Positions 24,029 through 36,906 of a DNA stretch of 64,000 nucleotides are shown in pieces (position 1 is the first letter of the stretch; each line of letters begins with the position of its first letter). The translations under genes were made by a program, and so were the position numbers. The DNA comes from Rhizophagus irregularis. Its lineage: Eukaryota > Glomeromycota > Glomeromycetes > Glomerales > Glomeraceae. The stretch is from positions 2,567,001 to 2,631,000 of the forward strand of contig NC_089433.1 in assembly GCF_026210795.1 (NCBI RefSeq), in the 5' to 3' direction. Under the pieces are notes generated by a model. The model was not told the DNA's origin, searched no databases, and saw only the letters and a program-made list of their open reading frames with translations.

Positions 24029-24621
24029 TATCTATAATATATATGTAAATATAACTGTAAATGATGATTGTTCATAATTAGTTGTATAAATATTTACTAT
24101 TTTTACTTCTTTTTAGTTTATAGTTATATTACTTAGCAAATCAAACCATATAGACATTTCATCTATATTGCCTATATATTTTAGTTTATATTTATTGTGA
24201 ATTCTTAGATATATAATATTACTTAAAAAATATTTTGCTTTTTAATTAAATCTAATGGTAGTTGTTATACTACTGTTATTCTTTAATGCTTACTAAAGTC
24301 ATATCTTTCTAGAAATCCATTAAGTTATTTATTGGAAAATTTGAACACAGCAATACCCAGATTATTTGCTAATAATTCTGAACTTTTAGATAAAAAAATG
24401 GCTTTATTGATAATTAATTTTCAGGTAATGGCATTATTTCTACAGTACGGTACCTCTATAATAGGTATCCCTTATATCTTATAATCTAATGGTCAGAATT
24501 TTATAAAATTTTAAAATTAGATAGCTTTTAAAAAGATAAATACATTAAGCAAATAAAAAAATTTTCTTGATTTTTTTTGCTGACATAATACAAAATCACA
24601 TGACTTAAAATAAATTTGATT

Positions 24622-24992
24622 CTTTATAGAAACTTAACATTTTTAATCAATATAAAATCGATATTGTTAAGTTTATCTTAACAGTATCATTTTGATATCA
24701 TTGCAATATTGATTTAATATCGATATGATATCAAAATAAAGTATTATCATTTTGATATCATTTTGATATTAAAATGATATTGAAATGATAATTAAAATGA
24801 TATCAAAATGACATCTTTAAATTAAACTTAAAGATGTTGTTTTGATATCATTTCTATTATCATTTTAATATCATTTTAATATTGATTTAATATTGAAATG
24901 ATATCAAAATGATAATACTTTATTTCGATATTATATCAATATTAAATTGATATCAAAATGATATCACTTGAAAACTTAAAATTTCTGTAAAG
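24622..24992. mobile_element. GATATC-word MITE, copy 1
   Basis: Inverted ends CTTTATAGAAACTTAA and, in complement, CTTTACAGAAATTTTAAG. The body is almost only alternating AAAATGATATC and GATATCATTTT words, so it is palindromic at many scales. An inverted copy lies at 48975-49320. Confidence 0.7.
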
Positions 24993-26001
24993 TTGGCTAA
25001 TGCAATACTTAATGTTAATTAGAATTATACATAATTTTTTATATACAATTTATTATTTATTATAATTATTTAAAAGTGATTTGATTAAGTATATCTATAT
25101 CATTAGGAACTTTTCTATAGAATTTATATTTTTTTAGCAAGTTTTTCTGTAATTCCTTTTTGAGAAATAGGCATAATATAATTTGTAATAAATAAATACT
25201 ACCAAAATTTTTTTAATTTTTTTCAAAATTTTTTTAACAAAGCATAGATAAGTTTATAAGCTAAAATGGTTTATTTTAATAAGCACTATCAAACGATTAT
25301 TTTTTTTTATATTACACAAAAATCACTTATTTTCAAATTTTTCCTATCATAATAAATTACCTGAACTTCAAACTTATGTAATACTAGCAAAATTTATTAT
25401 TTTTTAATTTAACCTGATCAGTTTAAAAGCTCTTAATATACTTTATTAAAATTATCAGTTAGAATTTTAAAATATTATTTTTTGCTAATGTGACATCTTT
25501 TTGAAAATGTCACATTACGACTATAAAATTGGCATGCGTTATAGTAGTACGCACTGTATTAACTTTTTTTCACTTATTTATGCAAATAAATTATTTTCTA
25601 ATTTCAAAAATCTGGCAGGTTTACCTGAATGAAGCTTAGCCATATAAGGAATAGTTATTAACAAAGTTTCTTTTTTATTTTTTCAATTATGCAGTTGTTT
25701 GAACTGAATATTAAATCTTTTGGCAATTCCACATATATTTCTATTATTGTTTTCATAATAATATATTATTATTAATTTTTTCTTGCATTTCATTATCTTC
25801 ATTTCTTTTGTGATAAATGATTGCATGTTTTTTTATTTTTCTTGTTACCAATAACTACTATTTTACTTTTAATAGAAAGAAAAAAAAATGCATAAAATAA
25901 AGACATGTAAATTAAATAAAGATATTATATATATAAATAGGTATTTAGATAAGTAATTTTGTATAAAATATCTTAAAAAAGTATCAAAATATGAAAAATA
26001 G
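24993..26001. other. Non-coding AT-rich stretch
   Basis: No gene. One compact hairpin at about 25488-25518 (TAATGTGACAT...ATGTCACATTA). Confidence 0.5.
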
Positions 26002-26175
26002 TACAGTCAAATCTTAATATAGCGAACTCTTGATATAGTGAATTTTTTAGACAACTATAATAAATTTCCCTTTGCTATAATGAATTAACCAATCAAATCT
26101 CTTAAAATCTTCACTATAGTCTTATAGCGAAGTTAAGGTCTGGACCTTAAAGTTCATTATAACAAGGGTTGACTA
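26002..26175. mobile_element. Tc1/mariner-pogo-like MITE flanked by TA
   Basis: Left end TACAGTCAAATCTTAATATA, right end in complement TAGTCAACCCTTGTTATAAT. CAGTC...AACC ends with TA on both sides are typical of pogo/Tigger-like non-autonomous elements. Confidence 0.65.
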
Positions 26176-26339
26176 TATACATTTAGAAATTTTTAATAAG
26201 AAATTATATATTATATATAATAAGTACTCTGGGTATTTTAAAAATCCTATACCCCTTCTATGTATAGTATCTACTTATGTAATTTACTTTCAGATACAGG
26301 TCCAAATACTTAAAATTTGCAAGATACTTGGAGTACTGT

Positions 26340-26445
26340 GATTTACGATATACAGTAATTTACTATATAAAGTGCCAAAATAATAAAATTTTACTTATGA
26401 TTATAGCAGTTCAAAATAATTTAAACAACATGTATAGTTATTTGA
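26340..26445. mobile_element. Worn relative of the 12359 MITE
   Basis: Shares TTTACTATRTAAAGTGCCAA, CAGTYCAAAATAATTT and an ACATGTATA right end with the element at 12359-12535. The left end is lost or diverged. Confidence 0.5.
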
Positions 26446-26496
26446 TAAGAAAGACTATAAATAATCTATTCTTTATAGCAACTTCATATTACAGTC

Positions 26497-26787
26497 AGGA
26501 CCCCGGATATCTAATATAAAGGTCATAATGGACTTTTGGACCAAAAACACCCCTTAAAAGCTCAAAAATCGTTTTTGTAAATATCTCAGCATCCAGTAAT
26601 TCAATTTTAATGAACTTTTTTTTATTTTGTAGCCCTCATTTAGCTCTACAATTTAAAAAAAGTTCATCAAAATTGGACCACTGGATGCCGAGATATTTAC
26701 AAAAAACGATTTTTTTGAAATTTCGAAAATGGGCCAATCTGCCGAAAGTGTGACTTATGACTCGTTTTGGAGATATCCGGGGTCCTT
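26497..26787. mobile_element. Fold-back MITE with AGGACCCCGGATATC ends
   Basis: AGGACCCCGGATATCT at the left and the same word in complement at the right. The arms are strongly inverted inside as well (TTTTTGTAAATATCTC, GCATCCAGT, GAACTTTTTTT against their complements). It directly abuts the next MITE. A diverged relative of the inner palindrome lies at 54160-54300. Confidence 0.75.
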
Positions 26788-26975
26788 TACAGTCTAACCT
26801 CGATATACCGATATTCGATATACTGATATACTATTCAAAACTTGTTATACTGATAAAATTTTAATTTCCCACTATATGTGAGGACATATAAATATCAGTA
26901 TAACTTTAATATAATGATATTTTCTAAAAATTCCATATATGTTCTAACATATCGTTATATAAAGGTTTGATTGTA
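26788..26975. mobile_element. 188-bp pogo-like MITE
   Basis: Left end TACAGTCTAACCTCGATATA, right end in complement TACAATCAAACCTTTATATA. Internal CCGATAT/ATATCGG words. TA on both sides. Confidence 0.7.
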
Positions 26976-27382
26976 TTTAGCAAAAGAGTAAAGAAAAACA
27001 TAAGCTGAGCAACTTGCAAGTCATCTTCAATACTAAGATATGAAAGAAGTTTTTATAGAGCTTTTGAATATTTAACAGCTTATTATACTCTGCTTGCAAT
27101 ATAACTGTTTAAAGTGTTTGGGATATTCCCATTTTACTAGATTTCATAAGTGCTTTAAGCATTATCACAGTATATTAAACAAGAGTTTTTCTGTTCTTAG
27201 CTATATTTCTGATATTATTAAATTCACTGAAATAACAAACTTTATTTTATTTATTTTATTTATAATAAAGTATACAATAAATTGAGTTTATGTCATCAGA
27301 TACTTGCGTAATTTTTGTTGTAAAAGTTATTTTTATGCATAAGTTTATAATAATAAAAATTATTTTTTCTGCAAAAAAAATG

Positions 27383-27745
27383 CTTTACTAAAAATGGCCA
27401 ATTTTTTGAAATGATTTTGTAATAATTTTGAAATACTACAAAAATACATTTAATACATCAAAATGGGTTTATTATATTTTTGTTATTATTTTGTAATTAT
27501 ATTGTATCTAGGTCTATAAAAATAACTCATAATAATATCACAATAATTTTTTAATGTTTTTGTTATTATTTTATTATTATAATATAATTAACTTTGATAT
27601 TATTTTAATATTTTAATCTCAAAAATACCTCAAATATATCTTGATATATTTTAAAAATTTTACAAAATAATTGTACAATTGTTTTGAAAGCCATTGTATC
27701 TAGGTCTATAAAAATATTTCAAAAAATTGGCCATTTTTAGTAAAG
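27383..27745. mobile_element. 363-bp MITE with 30-bp terminal inverted repeats
   Basis: CTTTACTAAAAATGGCCAAT followed by TTTTTGAAAT at both ends in opposite orientation. GTATCTAGGTCTATAAAAAT occurs twice inside (about 27504 and 27696). No gene. Confidence 0.75.
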
Positions 27746-28673
27746 TGGACATAATGATCTTCAGAAAAAGTTCATCTTTACAATTTTATTTAATAAAATA
27801 TTATTATATATCAGGAAATTAAATTAGTAAGTCAATAACATTAAAGCAAATCTGCATAGGCAATTTTTTCCGGTGTCAACCAAAATCTCAACATCCATTT
27901 TCCCGACAGGACGTTTGCTCACACATTGGGCTCATGATTTTAACATGTGTATGCTTCATATGATGTGGTGTGTATATTAAAGAAATTTTATTTGATTTTT
28001 TGTGTAATTCTGAATGAATAAATTATTATGGTCAAAAAAATAACAGTGAATCAGAAAAGCATTTAAAGTTTTTTATCCAATGACTACGTATGGATCCTCG
28101 TAATACCAAACATATCTTAGAGCATTCTCTTTATTATATAGCCTATAAATTTGCATGTTATCAAGGTTAGTTAAAAAATTGTTATTACTTGATTTCAGGA
28201 ATCGGTTACTTATAACCCCTACTGTATTATTTAAGTTTTTTTTAAAAATATCTTTTTCCATTATTAGATCTTCAAAAATTTAGGAATTCCAAATTGCCTT
28301 CAACATATATGTTATGTAACTTTCTTAAAAAAAAATTATAAGGAATAATGTTAAATTTGCGCAATATAAATAATGTATACTAAGGTTAAAAAAGAAAAGC
28401 GTTCTAAACATCAGTTAATTCAATTTTATGCGCATAAAGATCAATCCCATTAAGTTATACAATCACCTGATTACTGTCATCAAATTATTGTGCCGATCAC
28501 AGAATATTCTGTCGACATTCTCTGAACAAAAAAGATAAGATCATCGCCACCCACTTTTGGTAATTCCGGCGTATAAAAAAACTACTAGCTTTTCTGGGAT
28601 CTTGCCATTCAAATCGACTATAAATATACTATATTTGTCGCTCGTTTTAATGCTAAAAGTCTTCAATAATTTG
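27746..28673. other. Upstream region of the WC-2-like gene
   Basis: No supported gene. A 62-codon minus frame at 28073-28261 is open but not recognisable. The composition becomes less AT-rich from about 28430 and may include promoter and 5' UTR of the WC-2-like gene. GATC and CGATC words are frequent there. Confidence 0.4.
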
Positions 28674-30203
28674 ATGGATGATTTTAATCCAAATACACCA
28701 GAATACCAACGACTTTTGATGGACCGGAAAATCCTGAGCGAAGGTTATCCTGCTGCTGCCGCAGCCGCCAACCTTGGATCTTCAAGGAGTGTAGTTGGAG
28801 TTGGAGGTAGCGGAAATGCTATTGTTAGTTCTTCTACCTCCGTTGTTCCTTCAGGGTCTAACGCTGTTGCTACCACTAGCGGTAGTAGTGCACCGACGAA
28901 TATGACAGAGTTTACAAAGAGAAAGAATTGGTCACAACGGATAATTGAAGAGCTAAAAGATTTTTTGCATGTTATTTCCCCAACAGGGAAGCTCATGTAT
29001 TGTTCACCTTCTTCAACCGAGCTGGTCGGTTATACTCCCGAAGAATTAGTGAATCGCACTATAACAGACTTTATCCATGTCGATGACGTCGATATGTTTC
29101 TTAGAGATTTCGGGTTGGCCATACAAAATAAAACTAGTTTCACTCTTTATTATCGATTTCGCAAGAAAGATGATAAATATATAATTCTTGAGGTTAATGG
29201 ACATCCTTACTTTGGTGAAAATAACACTACTGGTAATTGTAAATGCTTTTTCAGTATGGGTAGAACTTACCCATCAAAAACAACGGCAATGTTAGATTCA
29301 TTTTTGGAATTGAAAGTCGAAAATGAAAATCTGCGTCGTCAACTTCGCGAGTTAATTGGACCATCGGAAACTCCAGCTGAGGCTAGCGGCAGCGGCAGTG
29401 TCAGTACAGTTAACACCACTACTTCTACTACCGGAGGGTCAACTTCTATCCCTGAAGGCCGTTCTGTGGAAAATCTACTTCATGATACAAGTAATCCGTT
29501 AGAATTATTGACCGGTTTACGATACCAGGAGGGTGAGCGTGCCAGAGGAATTTCCACTGGCTCTAATAACCCAACTTTACTGAACGTAAGTTTAATGGAT
29601 GTAGATATGGCATCATCTCTAGCAACGCCGTCTTCAAGAGACGACAACCTTTTATCTACGCAAATCTCCGAACCTGCTCCCCAACCTTCATCGACTACCA
29701 CAACTTCTCCATCGAAACCTCGAAAGAAGGTTTGTTATCTTATCAAGTGATGAGCTTTTTTACATCTTTTGAATTCTTCATTTATTTCTTTAATTTTAGA
29801 AAAAACCTAAAGTCGAAGAAGAAGAATATGTCTGTACGGATTGTGGTACTGTAGAATCACCTGAATGGAGAAAAGGTCCACAAGGACCAAAGACGTATGT
29901 GATAATACTTATTTTATTTAATACTTTTTATTGTTGGAATTTTAAATTTGTTTTATAAAAACATTACTAATTTTTATTGCAAAAAAAATTGCAAATAATG
30001 TGTGACATCGTTTTTGTATATCCTTCGCAAAATCTGCATATTGCAATAATAATTATTGCAAAATGTCATTTTAAAGGTTATGTAATGCATGTGGACTTAG
30101 GTGGGCTAAAAAAGCAAAAAGACAAGCTAGTAGTGGCGGTAATGGAGGAAGCTCAACTCAACCTCCTCCACCGCCAGGTATCGATACCGGAGGTGGTGAA
30201 TAA
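28674..30203 (+). CDS. wc-2: White collar 2-like PAS/GATA transcription factor
   Basis: Exons 28674-29729, 29800-29894 and 30077-30203; phases agree and give 425 aa. A PAS domain spans about residues 92-200 ([31 protein letters not shown]). A short coiled coil follows (about 208-228, [16 protein letters not shown]), then a Ser/Thr-rich linker. The GATA zinc finger is C-x2-C-x18-C-x2-C (CTDC at 364-367, CNAC at 386-389) followed by GLRWAKK, as in fungal WC-2. In other fungi WC-2 pairs with the photoreceptor WC-1 to bind GATA-containing light-response promoters; that role here is by family. The finger is split by the second intron. An upstream in-frame ATG at 28650 would add eight residues; I prefer 28674. 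The first donor is an unusual GTTTGT. Ala and Gly/Ser runs lie at residues 27-75. Confidence 0.85.
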
Positions 30204-33200
30204 TATCTGCACATTACCCTTTGTTTTTGTGATGATGATTTTTCTTTTATGAAAATTTTATTTTACCTAGTTTTATTAACTATTAATGCGCTAATATATA
30301 AATATCTTGCAGATTCGATATTTAGTAATTGATTTTATTTGCCAATTAATTAACTCAAGAATTTTTCTGATTTATTTTTTTTTAATAGAAATAACAGAAT
30401 TTAATATATAATTTCTCACAATATCGAAATTATTATTTATTATTACTAAACTCAATAATCATATTATCTTTTTTACATTATACAAAGTCACAATCATTGC
30501 TTTTTCTCTCAAATTTTCGAAATAATATTTATTAATTTTATATGAACATTGTTCAACCATGCGATTCAAAGTTGATTCTATTTTAAACTATTCAATTTGA
30601 TTTTGATTTTGATTAAATGTATGTTTAACAGGAATATTCTTATTAAGTCAAGTGTTGAAGCAAATATAGTAAGACTAATAATGGATACTTTATCAGATGG
30701 ATCAATCTTATCGTATTAAAATGAGCTGGCGATTATGAGTGGTAAAAATCCTTGTTTCTTAAGGTTGGTTTCATAATATGGGCAAAAAATTTTACAATTA
30801 CTACTGCACTACCCAACGAGAGCAGCGGGTTCACACGATGAATTCTCGCCATATTCATCATCACCATCCAGAGAGCATCTGTTGAAGAAAATTGTTCAGA
30901 ATCATTTTATATATATATATATATATATAGTTAAATATGACTAAATAGCATTTCAAAGAAATAATATAATACTTTGTATATATAGTCACGAGAAAATATT
31001 TTGATTTTATTAGCTCACAGTTAATAGACACTCGATCAACATTTTATCTGAAATGTTATCTAAATGCCCTTTAAATTTCAACCACTAGAAAATTTGCCCT
31101 TGGCTTTATTTAAAACAGGTAATTCTCAAAAATCCTTTACGTTCCATTTAGAAAATGGTTGTTGCGATTGAATACGGTTACTTTTTTATCCATTTCAACT
31201 CTAATAGACTCGATTCTCGGCGTGTCTTGACTAGGTCATACTTTTTAGTGTGACCAATTAATTTAAAGATTTCCATCGGCATTTATGAGCACAAATGCAG
31301 TTATACATCTGGAGATGTTATAAATGCACGAGTGGCAGAGTTAGTATCGTAAAATTTCTCTTATATATGATATAATGATAAAATTCTTTTCTTCATTTTT
31401 AACATCCTGGCGATCCCGTTGTCAATGTAATTGTAATTGTGAACATCGATTTTTTGCTTTCATTCCATGACCAAGGACTTGCTTGGCTAACAAAGCGACG
31501 AGCCATATCTTCGTATGATGAGTTTGCACATAAACAATTCAGATATGTTAATCTGCTCATTTAAGTAAATCGGGTTGAATTTCCATTTCTACGGCGCAAT
31601 AGGAGTAGGGTATAAAGGAATCTTATAAAGTTCAAGATCAATAAGCAATAAAAAGTTCCGGAATTATAAACTTCTTTTCAACTCTTTACAAGCCAAATCT
31701 TTTTCTTCGCCGATTTGACGATTCTCTTACCAAAAAAAAATCTGCCATTTCCTTTCTATTTTAGTAACTCATTTTTTTGAGTCTCAAACTAAACGGCCAC
31801 AGTGTAGTCAGTGACGGTTATGAGTATTGTAGTCTCTGGCATACCAACAGAAATCAATTGAAAAAGGCCATTTTGCTGTAGCATATTGACAAAAAACGCG
31901 AAACGTAAACCCCGATCATCCGTCACATATCATTTTTATATGTTTGTTTATTTATTTTATTTTATTCAATTACCATTTATTGATTGTCTTTCCGCATGTA
32001 CATCTTATAATTTTTAACAAGTATTCGCTAATTTCGGCATGACACAAGTGCCAATTCCCACTTGAAAATATATTTAATTTGTTCAACAGTGATTGAGATC
32101 ATTGAAATCATTAAAAGATATCAACTAATTGTTTTATTTCTTGGCGATAACTTGCTTTTGGCGTGCATTTTTTTTAGTTTGAATGCCGTTTGTTTGAGAA
32201 TTCTTCCAAGATAATTTATTTAAAAATAACAATTTATTCAAAAGTTGTAATTATTGATATTTTACATTGAAAACTAGTTACAATAATTTCATATTAATCA
32301 GATATTATTATCAGTCTATCAGTATTTTTTACAGCACCCTCTCATTTTCATATTTACTGTATATGCTAAAGCAAGATCACTTATTTCTAAATTATTTGTA
32401 TTACTATCTTGATAAAAAGATTCATCATAATATAATACTATTACTATTTTTGGTATCGCAATTTTCTTTCAATTTGTTATATTCTTAATAACATTAGCGT
32501 TAAAAAATCATATGTGGGTTCCTTAATTACTAAATCTGGAACTTAGGAACTATCAAATCCAAAATTTTTCCGTTTTTTGATCTGCTTTGTAAGAGACTGA
32601 TGATTATTTGTAGGCAAAAGTTTTCATAGTATTGATAATACTAACAATTGTTGTGCTTTTTCGATCTCACCAGCTGTAGGTTTAAAGTAGGACTGACCAG
32701 TTATTTTTTAAATTTTTAAAGAAAGTGGCAAAGAGAATAAGAGCATTAAAAAAGGTTAAAAATAATCAAGTGCATATAATCTCAAAATTTCGGATAAATC
32801 ACCTATTCGGTACGAATTGGTGATGCTGGCTCAAAATCAACCAATCAAATTAATTTTATTTATAATAATCAAGCTAAAAAGATCTAAATAAATTATGGTG
32901 TTTTTTAATGTTTAATATACTCTATATACATCTTAACAGTTGTAACAGCTAATCAAAGATCAGCAATGCCATATGACTTGTTCAATTGGCATTTCGTGTA
33001 TTTTGAGTCAGCGGTTTTGAACTTGAGGAGAGATAAAAATGCTTCATACGCTAGCCCGTCCTAGTAATTGCAGATCACGGTGAAGCGTTTAAAGTAAGAA
33101 CGAAAGATGTAAGTAAATTTGTTATAGTCGGTATAAACCAATTGTATATATTGTTGGTTTACTTTATGGGTTTCATCCTTTTCATCCGCTAAATTATTTT

Positions 33201-33981
33201 GCTTCTGTTAATTTCAAAGAAATTGTGCCCGAATTATCAGTCAGCCAAGATGCCTGGTCTGCTATAATTAGTAGTTGATTAATTTTAGGATTAAAGATTT
33301 ATCGCCGTTTTCGAATTACTGTAAACAGTATAAACAGGAAAAATAAAATAAAAAAAAAAAATGAATTTTCTTGAAACCCACGAAACAGTAAATTTTTGGA
33401 TGGAGAAGGTGCGATTATAACATGAAAACCTTGATTTTAGAACGGAAAATCCTCTTAGGTAAGTTAACTTTTAGGTTACACGAAATCTCAAAAGGTCGCT
33501 TATAGGCAAACTTGCCGAAGAATTAAGTTTTCTGCTCTGAAATTAACGTTTTCAGGTTTCTCTATCCAAAAATGCAATAAACCCTACTTTTTTCGCGGGT
33601 CTTTAGTGAATAATTTTTTTAGTATTTTAATATTACAAAATGAGGGGCCGGCTTTCTGATTTCATATTACCAAATGTCACAAAAGTTCTCTCGACTCAAA
33701 CCTACTAATGACTAACAAACACGTAAGCAAAAATTTCTGATTTCGCAAAGAAGTTATACATTTTCGTTTCAAATAATAAACGGAATCCGTTATATCTTTA
33801 TATTTCTGTTAAACCCATGATAGAAAAGTCGGTTTTCGGTATATAGATATGGAATACAAAACACGGACCAACATTTTTTACAGATTAAGGATTTTACATA
33901 TAAAGAAGCATGAATTGCAATTTATTATTAATGAAATAAATTCAACTAAATTATTTCCTACCATTTCATATAAATTTCAAT
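30204..33981. other. Long gene-free stretch of mixed composition
   Basis: Less repetitive than the rest of the window, but with no convincing gene. A 50-codon minus frame at about 31400-31560 (contains MARRFVSQASPWSW) could be an exon remnant. An (AT)n run lies at 30908-30929. I cannot exclude a non-coding RNA or UTRs of flanking genes. Confidence 0.4.
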
Positions 33982-36020
33982 TTAAGAAAAGTATAAGACA
34001 ATCTTATTATTCATAATTTCTTTTGCCTCAAATCTAGCTACAAGCCAATCCTCTTCATCCACAATATTTATTCTATCATTAACAGCATTCTTGAAATATA
34101 AGTTACTATGATTAACTTTTACATTATATCGTTGTTCAATTGTATTAATCAAGTCTTTAAGAGAAGTCTCGTAGGGAATTACAATCACATAATTTTGGAT
34201 GAGAAATGCGAAAGTAATGTATAATTGAGCCTTAAGAATCAATACCATTTAAGTACATATACAATATTAAAAAAAGGAAAGATCAATGGTTATAATAAAA
34301 TAATAAATCATATTTACCTCTGTTATAAACGAAGTATTCGAATTTTCATTTTCATATCGTTTATCAGAGAGAGCCTGTAATAAGCAAATCACAACTTAAT
34401 ATTAATCTACTTTTAAAAAATCAAAACATGATGTTACCTCATGGCGATTAATTAGTTTGGACACAGAAATAGGGTCCTTAATATTACGCGTAAGGTTCAT
34501 TATTTCCTATTATAAACTGAATCTTTAGTTAAAAGACCTTCTGGTAAAGATAATAATATAAATTAATTTAATTTACTCTGTCGTCCATATCAAGAAGACT
34601 GTGATTTGGTTCTCCATTAGCTACAGATGTAATGAATAAATTATTAACTTGCTTCTCAAGTTGTATAGTTGCTTCTTCTCTAGACTTAATAGTGGGGGGA
34701 GTCATCGGTGAATCCTTTATCGGTAATGTTTTTAGTATTGAAAAATGATACAATCAGTAAAAATAAGACACCAGAATTGTTTTCTTACCATTATATTTTC
34801 GTTATTAGTTTTGCTGATCCATTCAGCAATTGATTTGTTGCGAAAATGCACAGGTTCTCCTTTAGTAACATTAGGCTAGCCAAAAAGAGAATAGTAATTA
34901 ATGTACAAATTTAGCTTAAAATCATACGATTATCATTTACCTTTTCGACATTTTGCGCAGTAACTACAAATTTAGAAGGATAATCTTTCTCAAAAGATTT
35001 AACGCCATCACCTGTAATATTTAGATTTTTACAATTATATTGTGGTTCCTGATTGAAAGATCGCTTATGATCATTAAAAGATTGAATATGTTGGCAGGTG
35101 CTGACTTGATTCATATCTGAGGATTCATTGTGTTGAAGCTTATCTGATTTTTCTTGATCATTAAGCTGAGGAATTTGTTTTTTTGGATTCTCCTTTGATA
35201 AGTATTAAATTTATTTATTAATCACTTTTAATTAAAAATAAAAAAGGAAATTAATCTCTTTACCTTATTGAATCTTAATCTTTTCATTTCATTACTTAGT
35301 TTTAAGTATCGTTTATCTTCAACGTAATCACACGGGCTGAAAACAATTGTTGTGGTATCATCTAAAAGACCTCCTAAAGGATCAATTGCTATCTGAATTC
35401 GAAAATCAATTTCTCCAAGAGGGTATTCATAAAACTAACAAAATCAATTTTTAGCCGTTATATACTGCGCCACATTAAATATAAGCTACTTACAAATTTT
35501 CTAAATTTTCTCTTCATTTCCAATTCAATATCACGCTTCTCATTAATTGCAAATCTACGAAGTTGTTCTAAGGGGATCGAAATTTCTTTTTTTTTCTCAA
35601 CCAAGACTATACATATTTCATTAGTTATAATACGTAAAATTAAAGCCAATGGGGGTTTATTGAGGGAACGAGGAGTTTCTCCTGGATAGAATTGTCCTGA
35701 TGGTAAGGTTTTTAGATGTGCACATTCGAAAATTACATAGTCCAATAAGCGCTTGGCCACTTTCAAATCTATATTGTTGTTGGTATTCATTTGTATGGAT
35801 AAATTTGTACGGGTTGAAGTTCCGTTTTCGAGTAATAGTTGTATGAGGATAATGATCTAGCCTATATTAGAAGAAATGGTATTATATATTTATTTATTAA
35901 TCTAATGATATATCAACGCGAATAAAATATTACCGTATTCATCGATATTATATAATCATCATCATCCCAATCTTCCGCCACTTGATAATGACTTGCAATT
36001 CGACAATTACGTAATAACAT
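33982..36020 (-). CDS. PB1-domain protein, nine exons
   Basis: Exons on the - strand: 36020-35934, 35856-35494, 35434-35264, 35192-34941, 34875-34789, 34714-34577, 34506-34438, 34374-34318, 34230-33982. Every intron is phase 0 and the joined frame gives 490 aa. The last exon (residues 409-490) looks like a PB1 domain: YITFAFLIQN, IPYETSLKDLINTIEQRY, then an acidic OPCA-like IVDEEDWLVARFEA. It lacks the basic lysine of type II, so it is type I-like. C-terminal PB1 domains occur in polarity and NADPH-oxidase adaptors (Bem1, Cdc24, NoxR/p67phox), but no SH3, PX, PH or TPR is recognisable here. The closest role is therefore open: a scaffold or adaptor acting through PB1 pairing. The N-terminal half (residues 30-200) is unassigned. 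The start is the first ATG that opens the frame; a further upstream exon is possible. Confidence 0.7.
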
Positions 36021-36549
36021 GAATCTACCTTCCTTTTATAACGAATTATTTAAAATGATAAGACTTTAAGTGATCAATAATCATCATGAAGTATTTCCAA
36101 GTAATTTTAATTTGAATTTACTTTATAAAACGACATATTCGTTAAATATTAAAGATATTTGCGATATTATAACTTATTTTAATGTTCGCAGCAACGTTTA
36201 AACGTGATCGCGGTATAACTTTTTTTCAATCGATCAATCGATGTAATTTAAAAAGAATAATTTTGAATTCTTCATTTTATTCTGTCTTATTCTTAGTTGT
36301 CACAAAATTATCTGGCAAATTTGAAAAGAGATTTAAGCTTCTAAGTCGCAAACCTAATTTTTTTACATATTACATAACTCGTAAATAAATAAACACATTA
36401 TTTAATGATCGCGTAGAAAATTATTTTTTTTTCTTGATTTAATTAGCAGAATGTAACATTAATTTTATTGGTCATTTTGGTGGAGAGTAAAAAAGTTTGT
36501 GTGTGAACTTTTATTAAAGTGTAATAAAAAGAAAGAAATCATTATCCCA

Positions 36550-36906
36550 TTATCTCAATTTCAATAAGCTTTCCGTCTTTGGTTTAGTTGCTGGTTTGAT
36601 AGTTCGAGTCTTCTTTCTCTTTTTTTCTCGAGTGGAGGTAATTTCAACCGCGACAGCTTCGGTGTCGATCATTATAAAAGAATCTTCTTGTTGATAAGTG
36701 TTCATAAAAATTTCCGCCAACGGATCCCTATAACGCCTTTGAACTACATAGTTCATAAACTTTGGGTTTGTTCTTCGGTTGAAATTATTATTATGACGGG
36801 TTCCTGCAAATGTTTTATTGACAGGGTCAAAGTTCTCTTTATTTTGGAAAAAAAGACGCGAGTTAACACGTTCATATGAAAGTCTTTGAGATTCCATAGA
36901 GTCCAT
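36550..36906 (-). CDS. Small basic protein with KEN and D-box-like motifs
   Basis: Single exon, 118 aa, strongly basic at the C-terminus (KKRKKTRTIKPATKPK, about residues 95-111, a likely nuclear signal). Residues 23-25 are KEN followed by F-D-P, and residues 60-63 are R-D-P-L, matching the RxxL destruction-box core. KEN plus D-box is typical of proteins destroyed by the anaphase-promoting complex (securins, Shugoshin/Cdc6-type regulators). A cell-cycle role is inference from these short motifs only; no domain is recognised. It lies 530 bp beyond the 5' end of the PB1 gene, on the same strand. Confidence 0.55.
   Translation of the reverse strand: MDSMESQRLSYERVNSRLFFQNKENFDPVNKTFAGTRHNNNFNRRTNPKFMNYVVQRRYRDPLAEIFMNTYQQEDSFIMIDTEAVAVEITSTREKKRKKTRTIKPATKPKTESLLKLR

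Noticed and set aside
28745-28996. Minus-strand frame of 83 codons
   Set aside because: Antisense to the WC-2-like coding sequence; the sense strand has recognisable domains.
33100-33700. Possible exons with GTAAGT and TTTCAG words (for example 33460-33560)
   Set aside because: No continuous frame on either side could be built.
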